A stretch of DNA of 64,000 nucleotides from Candidatus Leptovillus gracilis. Lineage in GTDB: Bacteria; Chloroflexota; Anaerolineae; Promineifilales; Promineifilaceae. Shown here in pieces: positions 34,735 through 43,080 of the stretch; the stretch's first letter is position 1, and each line of letters starts with the position of its first letter. A program made the position numbers and the translations under genes. The stretch is taken from assembly GCA_016716065.1 (NCBI GenBank), contig JADJXA010000013.1:1-64000 (forward strand), in the 5' to 3' direction. The notes under the pieces were generated by a model. The model saw only the letters and a list, made by a program, of their open reading frames with translations, had not been told where the DNA came from and ran no database searches.

Positions 34735-36879
34735 ATGATATCCATCACACATCCCGAACAAATCGCCCAAACCCTTACCTTACGGCCGTCACAAGTGACG
34801 GCCGTCATCGAACTCCTCGACTCTGGCAACACCATCCCGTTCATCTCCCGCTACCGCAAGGAAGCCACCGGCAGCCTGGACGAAGAACAAGTCCGGGCCA
34901 TCGAGGAACAACTGCACCGCCTGCGCGCCCTGGACGAACGACGCGCGGCCATCATCGCTTCCATCACCGAACAGCAGAAGATGACGCCAGAATTACGCGC
35001 AGCGCTCCTGGCCGCCAACACCCTGACCACTCTGGAAGACCTCTACCAGCCGTACAAACCCAAACGGCGCACCCGCGCCACCATCGCCCGCGAAAAAGGG
35101 CTAGAGCCGCTGGCCGCCCTCATCCTGGCCCAACCGCGCAGCACAAAAAGCATCTACGAACTGGCCGAACCCTTCCTCACCGAAGCCGCGCCCACCATCG
35201 CCGAAGCCCTGGCCGGGGCCTATGACATCGTCGCCGAAACCATCAGCGACAACGCCGAGGTGCGCCAGCGCGTGCGCGAGAAGGCGCTGCAATTTGGGCT
35301 GCTGCACAGCCAAAAAATCGAAGGCGCGGCCGACGAGAAGGCCGTCTACGAACTCTATTACGACTACGAAACGCGGGTGGACCGGCTGCGGCCGCACCAG
35401 ATTCTAGCCATCAATCGCGGTGAAGCGGAAAAAGTGCTGCGCGTCAACCTGACCATCACCGAGAATGATTGGTTGATGCCGATGCGCCATGTTTTTCGGC
35501 CCGATTTTCGCCATTCGCCGCTGGCCGAGCCGCTGCAACTGTGTATGCACGACGCCGCCCAACGCCTGCTGCTGCCGGCCATCGAGCGCGACGTTCGCCG
35601 CACACTGACAGAAAAAGCGGAAATCCACGCCATCCATGTCTTTGCCGCCAATTTGCGTGGGCTGCTCAGCCAGCCACCGCTTGGCGGCCATGTGGTCCTG
35701 GCGATTGACCCCGCTTTTCGCACGGGCTGCAAAGTGGCCGTGATTGATGCGACGGGCAAGGTGTTGGAGACAACGGCCGTTTACCCCCACCCGCCGCAAA
35801 AAAAATGGGACGAAGCGCTCAAAACCCTGGCCATGCTGATTGCCCGACACGCCATCACGCTGATCGCCATTGGCAACGGCACCGCCTCGCGGGAGACAGA
35901 GCAGTTGGCTGCCGAACTGACGCGGCAGATACCAGGCGTGCATTACCTGATGGTCAACGAAGCCGGCGCCAGCGTTTACAGCGCCAGCAAGCTGGCCCGC
36001 GAAGAAATGCCCGACCTGGACGTCACGCTGCGCGGCGCGGTATCCATCGGCCGCCGGGTGCAAGACCCACTGGCCGAACTGGTGAAAATTGACCCCAAGG
36101 CCATCGGCGTGGGCATGTACCAGCACGATGTCAACCAAACGGCGCTGGCGGCCGCGCTGGATGGGGTGGTGGAGTCGGTGGTAAATCAGGTGGGGGTGGA
36201 CCTGAACACCGCTTCGCCGGCGCTGCTGACATATGTGTCGGGCATTGGGCCGAAGTTGGCCGAGAAAATTGTGGCGCATCGGGACAAAAACGGCCGTTTC
36301 CCCCACCGCCAATCTCTGCTCAAAGTGAACGGACTGGGCAGCAAAGCGTTTGAGCAGTCGGCCGGGTTTTTACGCATCCGCGATGGCGCCGAGCCGCTGG
36401 ACGCCAGCGCCATTCATCCAGAGAGTTATCAGGTGGCAGCGGCCGTTTTGCAGCGCGCCAACCTGTCACTCGCCAATTCCCCGGCCGAGCGCGAGACAGC
36501 GCTGCAGCGGCTGCGTCAGCAGCCGTTGGCGGACTTGGCCGCCGATCTCAAAACCGGCGTACCCACCCTGCTGGACATCTTTGAACAATTGGTTCGCCCC
36601 GGCCGCGACCCCCGCGAAGATTTGCCCCAACCCCTGCTGCGCCGCGACGTGTTGAGCATGGATGATTTGCTGCCGGGAATGCAGTTGAGCGGCACAGTGC
36701 GCAATGTGATTGATTTTGGCGCGTTTGTAGACATTGGCGTCAAACAAGATGGCCTGCTGCACCGCACGCAAATTCCCCGCGACGAAACGCTGAACGTGGG
36801 CGACGTACTGGAAGTATGTATCTTGAAAGTGGAAAAGGATCGCAATCGGATCAGCCTGGGCTGGCCTGTCCCCGACTAG
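34735..36879 (+). CDS. tex: Tex-family transcription accessory / RNA-binding protein
   Basis: 714 residues, full length for Tex. N-terminal helices (VIELLDSGNTIPFISRYRKEATGSLDEEQV), YqgF-like nuclease fold (VVLAIDPAFRTGCKVAVID), helix-hairpin-helix (VGVDLNTASPALLTYVSGIGPKLAEKI) and a C-terminal S1 domain from about 645 (LLPGMQLSGTVRNVIDFGAFVDIGV). Binds RNA and supports transcription in other species. Probable leaderless translation. A family-A repeat follows its TAG directly and the convergent metW ends inside that repeat. Confidence 0.96.
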   Translation: MISITHPEQIAQTLTLRPSQVTAVIELLDSGNTIPFISRYRKEATGSLDEEQVRAIEEQLHRLRALDERRAAIIASITEQQKMTPELRAALLAANTLTTLEDLYQPYKPKRRTRATIAREKGLEPLAALILAQPRSTKSIYELAEPFLTEAAPTIAEALAGAYDIVAETISDNAEVRQRVREKALQFGLLHSQKIEGAADEKAVYELYYDYETRVDRLRPHQILAINRGEAEKVLRVNLTITENDWLMPMRHVFRPDFRHSPLAEPLQLCMHDAAQRLLLPAIERDVRRTLTEKAEIHAIHVFAANLRGLLSQPPLGGHVVLAIDPAFRTGCKVAVIDATGKVLETTAVYPHPPQKKWDEALKTLAMLIARHAITLIAIGNGTASRETEQLAAELTRQIPGVHYLMVNEAGASVYSASKLAREEMPDLDVTLRGAVSIGRRVQDPLAELVKIDPKAIGVGMYQHDVNQTALAAALDGVVESVVNQVGVDLNTASPALLTYVSGIGPKLAEKIVAHRDKNGRFPHRQSLLKVNGLGSKAFEQSAGFLRIRDGAEPLDASAIHPESYQVAAAVLQRANLSLANSPAERETALQRLRQQPLADLAADLKTGVPTLLDIFEQLVRPGRDPREDLPQPLLRRDVLSMDDLLPGMQLSGTVRNVIDFGAFVDIGVKQDGLLHRTQIPRDETLNVGDVLEVCILKVEKDRNRISLGWPVPD

Positions 36880-36970
36880 TATCCGTAGGCCGTAAGCCGA
36901 AGTCCGTACCCCGTTATCCGATGGCATTTTCCAGAGGTAGCGCCCTACGGATTACCGCTTACGGATACTA
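36880..36970. repeat. 90-bp interspersed repeat, family A, with intact terminal inverted repeats
   Basis: Terminal inverted repeat TAGTATCCGTA...TACGGATACTA. Each end supplies a TAG: the tex stop on one side (36,877-36,879) and the metW stop (36,968-36,970) on the other. Middle CCGTTATCCGATGGCATTT and CCAGAGGTAGCGCCCTACGG. Confidence 0.85.
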
Positions 36971-37585
36971 GGCCGCCTTCCCATGCCCCGCCAGGACATA
37001 AACGGCCGTTGTCGCCAACAAATTCTTAAACCAGGTTCGCGGACCGCGCTGTGCGCTGGCCAGGTAAACCTCGTCCAAAAAATCTACATTGAGTTCTCGG
37101 CACAGGCGCGCAAAATCGGCCACGGTCATGGCCTGCCAGCGTGGTGGTTCGTACCAGGATTGGGGCAAGTCGGGGGCCGGGGGGATACGGCCGTTCAGCA
37201 GCAGCGCCAACCGGCAGCGCCAATAGCCCCAATTGGGGAAGCTGACCACCCCTTTGCGCCCCACACGCAGCATCTCGCGCACAATCATCGCCGGGTTATC
37301 CAGATACGGTAAGGTTTGGCTGAGAATGACATAATCAAAACTATCGTCGGGATAATCGGCCAGCCCCTCTTCTAGATTGCCCTGGCGCACCGTCAGGCCG
37401 CGCCGCACACAGGCCAACACGCCCAATTCGCTCAGCTCGATGCCCCGTCCCCGCGCCTGCCGCTGGTGTACCAGAAAGTCCAGCAGTTCGCCATTGCCAC
37501 AGCCCAGGTCCAACACCCGCGCCCCCGACGGGATGAGGTCGGCGATGACCCGCAGGTCGGGACGGAGCGGCGGCGGGTTAGCCAC
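36968..37585 (-). CDS. metW: MetW methyltransferase-like protein
   Basis: 205 residues from GTG 37585. SAM-binding ARVLDLGCGNGELLDFL and the MetW-typical DYVILSQTLPYLDNPAMIVREMLRVG. Works with MetX in homoserine acetylation or methionine regulation in other bacteria. Overlaps metX by eight bases (translationally coupled). Stop codon provided by the repeat end. Confidence 0.92.
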   Translation of the reverse strand: MANPPPLRPDLRVIADLIPSGARVLDLGCGNGELLDFLVHQRQARGRGIELSELGVLACVRRGLTVRQGNLEEGLADYPDDSFDYVILSQTLPYLDNPAMIVREMLRVGRKGVVSFPNWGYWRCRLALLLNGRIPPAPDLPQSWYEPPRWQAMTVADFARLCRELNVDFLDEVYLASAQRGPRTWFKNLLATTAVYVLAGHGKAA

Positions 37586-38732
37586 CTATCGCCGCCTCAG
37601 CCCATAACCGGTCCAAAAAGCTGCCTAAGAGTTCGGTCATGGTGTCTACCTCCAATAGAAAAGCGTCGTGGCCCCAGGTGGATTCAATGTCTAAAAAGGT
37701 AACGTCGGCGTTAACGGCCGTTAACGCCGTCACCAACTCTTTACTGTGATAAGTGGGATAGAGCCAATCGCTGGTAAAGCTAACCACCAGATATTTCACT
37801 TCGGCCGAATGAACAAAAGAACCGGCCAGCGTGCCCGTCGGCTCGGTCAGGTCAAAATAATCCATCGCTTTGGTGACGTATAGGTAGCTGTTGGCATCGA
37901 AACGGCGGGTAAAGTTGTTGCCATTGTATTTCAGGTAACTTTCCACCTGGAATTCCGTCTGAAATTCATAACCAAACTTTTCCCGGTTTTGCAGCCGACG
38001 GCCGAATTTTAGATTCATGCTCTCATCGCTGAGATAGGTGATGTGGCCGACCATGCGCGCCACCGCCAGACCGGCGTCTGGTTTGTGGGGCTTGTCGTAG
38101 TAGGCTCCGTTTTGCCAGTTGGGATCGGCGTAGATGGCCTGCCGCCCCACTTCGCCGAGGGCGATGAGCATCGGGCTGTGCCGCCCGGTGGTCGCCAGAG
38201 GAATGGCTGCCTTTAGCCGATGAGGATGGCGCGCCGCCCACTCCAACACCTGCATCCCGCCCATGGAACCGCCGGCGACACAAAACAACTGCACGATTCC
38301 CAGGTAATCAATCAGCCGAACCTGTGCCCGCACCATGTCACCAACGGTGACGACGGGGAATTGCAGGCCATACGGCCGTCCAGTCGCCGGATTGGTCGCC
38401 GTAGGGCCGCTGGAGCCGTAGCAGCTGCCCAGGACATTGCTGCACACGACAAAATAGCGGTTGGTATCAAACGCTTTGCCAGGGCCAATGCAGTCGTCCC
38501 ACCAGCCAGGGCTTTGATCTTCAGGTGTATGGTAGCCGGCGGCGTGGGCGCTGCCGCTGAGAGCATGGCAAATGAGAATGGCGTTGCTGCGGTCGGCGTT
38601 TAGAGCGCCATACGTCTCATAAGCCAGCGTCACCGGGCTGAGCGCAGCGCCGCTCTCCAACTGAAACGGCGACCTCTCCGCAAAGGTGAGGTGCTGAGTG
38701 TGGACAAGGCCGACGGAAGATGTTGGGGTCAT
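37578..38732 (-). CDS. metX: Homoserine O-acetyltransferase
   Basis: 384 residues from ATG 38732. Alpha/beta hydrolase: nucleophile elbow AGGSMGGMQVLEW, Asp in SFTSDWLYP and His in WGHDAFLLE. Produces O-acetylhomoserine for MetY. No clear ribosome site; the start lies 12 bp after a perfect 18-bp hairpin, so translation may depend on the metY message structure. A longer frame to 38825 overlaps metY and is less likely. Confidence 0.95.
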   Translation of the reverse strand: MTPTSSVGLVHTQHLTFAERSPFQLESGAALSPVTLAYETYGALNADRSNAILICHALSGSAHAAGYHTPEDQSPGWWDDCIGPGKAFDTNRYFVVCSNVLGSCYGSSGPTATNPATGRPYGLQFPVVTVGDMVRAQVRLIDYLGIVQLFCVAGGSMGGMQVLEWAARHPHRLKAAIPLATTGRHSPMLIALGEVGRQAIYADPNWQNGAYYDKPHKPDAGLAVARMVGHITYLSDESMNLKFGRRLQNREKFGYEFQTEFQVESYLKYNGNNFTRRFDANSYLYVTKAMDYFDLTEPTGTLAGSFVHSAEVKYLVVSFTSDWLYPTYHSKELVTALTAVNADVTFLDIESTWGHDAFLLEVDTMTELLGSFLDRLWAEAAIGG

Positions 38733-38744
38733 TGTGGCGTTAAC

Positions 38745-38785
38745 CAGCAGGCGACAAAAGTCTTGGAGACTTTTGTCGCCTGCTG
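38745..38785. repeat. Perfect 18-bp hairpin between metY and metX
   Basis: CAGCAGGCGACAAAAGTC, loop TTGGA, exact complement. Ends six bases from the metY stop codon and 12 bases from the metX start. No T-run. Possible mRNA-stability or translation-control element. Confidence 0.75.
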
Positions 38786-38791
38786 TCTGGT

Positions 38792-40075
38792 TTAGGCGGC
38801 GCTTAATGCCTGGTCCAAATCCCACAAGATGTCTTCAATATCTTCGATACCTACGCTCAGGCGAATAAAGTCCGGGGTGACACCGGCCGTCTTCAATTCG
38901 GCTTCCGTAAGTTGGCTGTGGGTCGTGGAGGCGGGATGAATCGCCAACGATTTCGCATCGCCGACATTCGCCAGGTGGCTGAACAACTGCAAGTTATTGA
39001 TAAACCGTTCACCGGCGGCGCGGCCGCCCTGAATGCCAAAACCCAGGATGGCCCCGCTGCCTTTAGGCAGCAGCCGTTTGGCGCGTTCATAATGGGGATG
39101 GCTGGGCAGACCGGGATAAGAGACCCAGGCAACCAAAGGATGCGCTTCCAGGAACTCGGCCACCCGCTGCGCATTGCTAACATGGCGGTCAATCCGCAAA
39201 CTCAGGGTCTCTAACCCCTGAATGGTTTGCCAACTGTTAAAGGGCGCCTGCGACGCGCCAATGTCGCGCAAAATCTGGACGCGAGCCTTCAAAATAAAGG
39301 CCGGCGCACCCAAATCCGCGTAGACCAAACCATGATAGCTGGGGTCAGGCGTGGTGAAATTGGGGAAACGGCCGCTTGTCCAATCAAAATTCCCCCCATC
39401 CACAATCGCCCCGCCAATCGTCGTGCCATGCCCACCGATAAACTTGGTGGTCGAGTGGGTGATAATGTTGGCGCCCCATTCAAACGGCCGGAAAAGATAC
39501 GGCGTAGGGAACGTGTTATCAATCACCAGGGGAATGTGATACTTTTGGGCAATCGCCGCAACTTCCTCAAAGGGAAAAACAGCAATGTCTGGATTGCCCA
39601 ACGACTCCCCATAGATAATTTTGGTATTGTCCTGAATGGCCGCCTCAAACGCCGACGGGTCTTCCGGGTTCACAAACGTCACGTCAATACCCAGGCGGGG
39701 AAAGGTATAGTTAAACTGGTTGTACGTGCCGCCATACAATCGGCTGCTGCTGACTAAATGGTCGCCTGCGCCGCAGATAGTCAAAATCGCCATCGTTTGC
39801 GCTGCGTGGCCGCTGCTGGCGGCCAGCGCACCCACGCCTCCTTCCAGATCGGCCAGGCGCTGCTCCAGCACGTCCGTGGTAGGATTCATGATACGGGTGT
39901 AAATGTTGCCAAATTCTTTCAAGGCAAAGAGATTGGCCGCATGTTCCGTACTCCTGAACTGGTAACTGGTGGTCTGATAAATCGGCACGGCGCGGCTGCC
40001 GGTGGTCGGGTCCGGCTGCTGCCCGGCGTGCAGTTGACGGGTGGTAAAACCTAATTTGCGGGGCTGATCGGTCAT
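38792..40075 (-). CDS. metY: O-acetylhomoserine sulfhydrylase
   Basis: 427 residues from ATG 40075, with AAGGAG seven bases upstream. Cys/Met metabolism PLP enzyme: QTTSYQFRSTEHAANLFAL, ALEGGVGA-type segment, PLP-lysine in THSTTKFIGGHGT, and VGIEDIEDILWDL. Makes homocysteine from O-acetylhomoserine and sulfide. First gene of the met run behind the SAM riboswitch. No ACGGCCGT occurs within it, which stands out against the average of one per 510 bp. Confidence 0.96.
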   Translation of the reverse strand: MTDQPRKLGFTTRQLHAGQQPDPTTGSRAVPIYQTTSYQFRSTEHAANLFALKEFGNIYTRIMNPTTDVLEQRLADLEGGVGALAASSGHAAQTMAILTICGAGDHLVSSSRLYGGTYNQFNYTFPRLGIDVTFVNPEDPSAFEAAIQDNTKIIYGESLGNPDIAVFPFEEVAAIAQKYHIPLVIDNTFPTPYLFRPFEWGANIITHSTTKFIGGHGTTIGGAIVDGGNFDWTSGRFPNFTTPDPSYHGLVYADLGAPAFILKARVQILRDIGASQAPFNSWQTIQGLETLSLRIDRHVSNAQRVAEFLEAHPLVAWVSYPGLPSHPHYERAKRLLPKGSGAILGFGIQGGRAAGERFINNLQLFSHLANVGDAKSLAIHPASTTHSQLTEAELKTAGVTPDFIRLSVGIEDIEDILWDLDQALSAA

Positions 40076-40084
40076 GAAAACGCT

Positions 40085-40205
40085 CCTTTTCAAATTATGA
40101 ATGGTGGACTGCGAATTGTGAACGATGAATACGATTGCGAATGAACTCATGACCTGGCGCCAGATCAATTCAAACTTCACAATTCACGATTCAAAATTCA
40201 CAATT
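40085..40205. repeat. ATTCACAATTC-type repeats in the metY leader
   Basis: CAAATTATGAATGG, GCGAATTGTGAACGATGAAT on one side and CAATTCAAACTTCACAATTC, ACGATTCAAAATTCACAAT on the other form a loose inverted array between the riboswitch and the metY ribosome site. Confidence 0.55.
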
Positions 40206-40282
40206 CTTGAGCGTTTTCTGGGAGATTTGCCTTTTGCGGAATACAACGCTTAGGGCACAGGGGGGCGGAAACCACGGTCCTC

Positions 40283-40405
40283 TCTCATCTTCCAGAATCG
40301 CTCTGCCGGAATTGGCACCCGGTCGCTGTTTGTGTCTGGCTAGACATGAACAGTCGGGTTGCCGAGGCTTCATCGGGCCGGTCCCTCCGCCTCTCTGGAT
40401 AAAAG
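40283..40405 (-). promoter_or_regulatory. SAM-I (S-box) riboswitch
   Basis: Minus strand reads TTATCCAGAGAGGCGGAGGG, then GGCCCGATGAAGCC, CGGCAACC, and GGTGCCAATTCCGGCAGAG, ending at GATGAGAG that pairs back to the start. These are the conserved P1, K-turn and pseudoknot positions of the S-box. SAM binding is expected to turn off metY-metX-metW. A terminator with a T-run was not clearly identified. Confidence 0.95.
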
Positions 40406-40431
40406 TGACACTATATAGTTGTTAGTTTTCG

Positions 40432-40460
40432 ACTATACCGATTCGCCAGGGATTCGTCAA
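40432..40460 (-). promoter_or_regulatory. Promoter of the met run
   Basis: TTGACG (40,455-40,460), 17-bp spacer, TATAGT (40,432-40,437) on the minus strand, starting the riboswitch leader about 20 bases before P1. Confidence 0.85.
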
Positions 40461-40518
40461 GCAACAGAATTGCACAAAAGTACCACGATTGCAATTGTGC
40501 AGATAAGACAGGTCTAGC

Positions 40519-40719
40519 TTATTCCTCAGGCAAATTGGGAACGTCTAGCGTTAATTCCTGGCTAACAAACTCAAAGAGCAGCGCCAGGTCGGTGAAATGC
40601 CGCCATTCACCGGTGCGGACATCCTGCACTGAAACGTGCCAGGCCGGCGGCTGCGCCTGCATCCGCCGAAAACGTATCAGATAAGATTGATACTCTTGTG
40701 GCGCTGGCTTGTAAGGCAT
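40519..40719 (-). CDS. Small conserved-type protein
   Basis: 66 residues: YQSYLIRFRRMQAQPPAWHVSVQDVRTGEWRHFTDLALLFEFVSQEL. I recognise the general look (a strand pair then FxxLxxLFxFV helix) from short proteins in related genomes, without a known function. Weak ribosome site (AAGG 11 bases upstream). Sits between the met promoter and the HtrA-like gene. Confidence 0.5.
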   Translation of the reverse strand: MPYKPAPQEYQSYLIRFRRMQAQPPAWHVSVQDVRTGEWRHFTDLALLFEFVSQELTLDVPNLPEE

Positions 40720-40755
40720 GGCTCGATAACCTTCTTGGCATCAAACAGGGGCAAG

Positions 40756-40785
40756 GGCAGGGGCACAATACACTGTGCCCCTGCC
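40756..40785. repeat. Inverted repeat GGCAGGGGCACA
   Basis: Perfect 12-bp arms around a six-base loop. Intergenic. Confidence 0.6.
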
Positions 40786-40849
40786 AAACAGGCAATCAAT
40801 ACGCCGCTGTCCGGAGACCTGGTACAGTTGTCCAGAAATCAGGACCAGG

Positions 40850-40909
40850 TTTGTAGGGGCTGGCCTTGTGCCTGCCCCAGAGGGCGACCACAAGGGTCGC
40901 CCCTACAAA
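40850..40909. repeat. 60-bp element with TTTGTAGGGGC inverted ends
   Basis: Perfect 11-bp terminal inverted repeats around GGCCTTGTG...CACAAGGGTCGC. No duplication at its flanks was found. Resembles, but is not the same as, the 190-200 bp miniature element. Confidence 0.55.
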
Positions 40910-40936
40910 CATGATGCGAATTTACGGAAAGCTGTA

Positions 40937-42865
40937 CTAGCCGTTGTTGACGATAAACGTATTGAGAATACGGTCCAACGCATCCAGGTCGGCGTCGCTG
41001 ACAACCTGAACCATGATGAGCGCCAGGTAGCTGCGGTCGGCTGGTTCAGCGGCCATGACGACCAGCAGGGTTTCTGTGCCGCCACAGTTCAGCCAGAGAT
41101 CATATTTGCCGGTGTAAACGGAGTCATCATAATCACTGCGTGGGCCTCCGCTGTCGCAGTCGGAGCTAAACTCAAAGGCATCCAACAGTTCGTCCACAGA
41201 AACATCAAACTGGTCGGTGGCCCCAAAGAAAACGCCGGGCGTGGTCCAGGAGTTCAAGAATTTATCCAGGCTTGGCGCGGCCGTTACCGAAAGGCCAATG
41301 ACTTCACCACTTAGTTCCCAGGGACTGCCATCTACTTCGCCCCAGGTTGAGGGGATTTCCAGCGTCATCAGGCCAGAGTCATCGGTGACGGCGACGTAAT
41401 CGGTGTATGTCGTGGCGCTGCTGCCGGTGCTGGCGCTGTCGTTGTTGCTGGCTTCGTTTTGCAGCGTTTGGGCAAAGGAGAAGGATTGTTCCAGGACACG
41501 GCCGTTCAACTGCCCGGCCAACACCTCTTCGCTGCTAAAGCGCAGGACTTCCACCGCCAATTTGTCGTTGGGGCCATGCGTGCGCAAAATGTCGCAGTAA
41601 TCGGCCATTGTGCCGTCCAGGGCCAGGATCAGGTTTTCCAGGCTGGTGATGATGTCGCCACCTTTGACGCCCACTTCATCGGCTGGCGAACCAGATTTGA
41701 CGGAGGAAACCCAGATGCCGGAGATGTTTTGTCCATCGTTAACGGCCGTGCCATTCACCCCAATAGACAAATAATCATTTCCCTGACGAAGCTGATCGAT
41801 CACCGGCAGCGCCTGCGCCTGAGCAATGGCGAAATATTGGTTGGTGGTGTCTGATCCGGCGTAATTGACAGCCACAATTTTGCCATCGGGCGTCAACAGC
41901 GGGCCGCCAGAGTTGCCAGGGTTGATGGTGGCGTCATGTTCGATCACGTCATCCACCGAAGCCCAATTGGTCTCGCCAGAAGTACGCGCTTTGGAAACAA
42001 TGCCCCGCGTCAGTGTGTATTCCGGGTCGCCCAGCGGGAAACCGGCCGCGTACACATCCAGACCCACACCCACCGGGCCATCGTACCATTCAAAATAGGG
42101 GTAGCCATCGCCGTCAATATCTATCACCGCCAGGTCGGCGCATTCAGAGACGCCCAAAATGCGGGCGTTGCGCGGCTGCGATTCGCCGCCGACCCACACC
42201 TTGAGCAAAGCAGCGCCGGTAACGACGTGATTGTTGGTAACGGCAATCCCGCTGGGGTCAATAATAAAGCCAGACCCGCGCCCGGCGGCGTTGTAGAGAG
42301 TCCCCACTTCGGGATCAACAAAAGTCCCTTCGGCTTGAATCTGAATGACACCTGATTTGGCCTGTTCCAGACTGGAGATGGCGCCGCTGGCAACGGCCGT
42401 TTCCGCCGTCGCCTCGGCGACAACTGTTTCCGTCCTGGTGTCCTGGGCCAAGCCACCCGACACCCGGAAAGGCAAAACACGCGCCGATTCCCCATTCAGG
42501 AATAGTTCCACCTGGTAATCGCCGGCCGGCCAGGGGCCATTGTTGGTCAGGTCAAAGGTCAACACGCCGCTGCCATTGGTCAATTCTACATCGTCGAGAA
42601 TGGTGTTGGGATCCGCGCCGGTAACGGCAACGGCCGTCCACGATGCCTTCACTTTGGTATCATCGGGCGCGTTCGCCAGGTCCACAATCAGCCAAAACGT
42701 ATCATCGGGGGCATAGGTCGTGGTAGATTGCGCGCCGCTCTCATCTTTGGTCAGTCGGGCATTGGCGATGTTGGCCGTGCTAAAGCTAATTTCCTTCCCA
42801 CCACAAGCCACCAACCAAAAAAACAAACCAAACAAAGACACCTTGAGTAATTGTTTAAGACTCAT
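40937..42865 (-). CDS. HtrA/DegP-like serine protease lipoprotein
   Basis: 642 residues from ATG 42865 with AAGGAGC. Signal peptide with lipobox FWLVAC near residue 20. An N-terminal beta domain, then a trypsin-like fold: His in VTNNHVVTG, Asp in CADLAVIDID, Ser in TINPGNSGGPLL. A PDZ-like segment follows (IWVSSVKSGSPADEVGVKGGDII). The C-terminal ~170 residues (SGLMTLEIPSTWGEVDG...) are a separate beta domain. Secreted, membrane-anchored protease. Hairpin and ACGGAG repeat upstream. Confidence 0.92.
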   Translation of the reverse strand: MSLKQLLKVSLFGLFFWLVACGGKEISFSTANIANARLTKDESGAQSTTTYAPDDTFWLIVDLANAPDDTKVKASWTAVAVTGADPNTILDDVELTNGSGVLTFDLTNNGPWPAGDYQVELFLNGESARVLPFRVSGGLAQDTRTETVVAEATAETAVASGAISSLEQAKSGVIQIQAEGTFVDPEVGTLYNAAGRGSGFIIDPSGIAVTNNHVVTGAALLKVWVGGESQPRNARILGVSECADLAVIDIDGDGYPYFEWYDGPVGVGLDVYAAGFPLGDPEYTLTRGIVSKARTSGETNWASVDDVIEHDATINPGNSGGPLLTPDGKIVAVNYAGSDTTNQYFAIAQAQALPVIDQLRQGNDYLSIGVNGTAVNDGQNISGIWVSSVKSGSPADEVGVKGGDIITSLENLILALDGTMADYCDILRTHGPNDKLAVEVLRFSSEEVLAGQLNGRVLEQSFSFAQTLQNEASNNDSASTGSSATTYTDYVAVTDDSGLMTLEIPSTWGEVDGSPWELSGEVIGLSVTAAPSLDKFLNSWTTPGVFFGATDQFDVSVDELLDAFEFSSDCDSGGPRSDYDDSVYTGKYDLWLNCGGTETLLVVMAAEPADRSYLALIMVQVVSDADLDALDRILNTFIVNNG

Positions 42866-42892
42866 TTGTTACGCTCCTTGTAAATAATGATT

Positions 42893-42953
42893 CACCACGG
42901 AGGCGCGGAGGATATGGTGATTTAACCCGTCAATCCTCCGTGTCTCCGTGGTG
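42893..42953. repeat. CACCACGGAGGCGCGGAGGAT hairpin repeat
   Basis: 21-bp arms, three mismatches, spacer about 19 bp. Member of the ACGGAG family also seen near 27,490. Upstream of the HtrA-like gene. Confidence 0.65.
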
Positions 42954-43066
42954 CAATCTCAACCAGAGTGTATCGTTACACCTGTCATAGATTGCCGTAG
43001 AATAGTGGACAAGCGCCAACAAAACGCCAACAGATGGTCAAAAAACGTCGAACAACCAAAAGGGGC

Positions 43067-43072
43067 TATAAT
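43067..43072 (+). promoter_or_regulatory. -10 element, likely leaderless SARP message
   Basis: TATAAT followed by eight bases and the ATG 43081, no ribosome site. Confidence 0.5.
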
Positions 43073-43080
43073 CCAAGACA

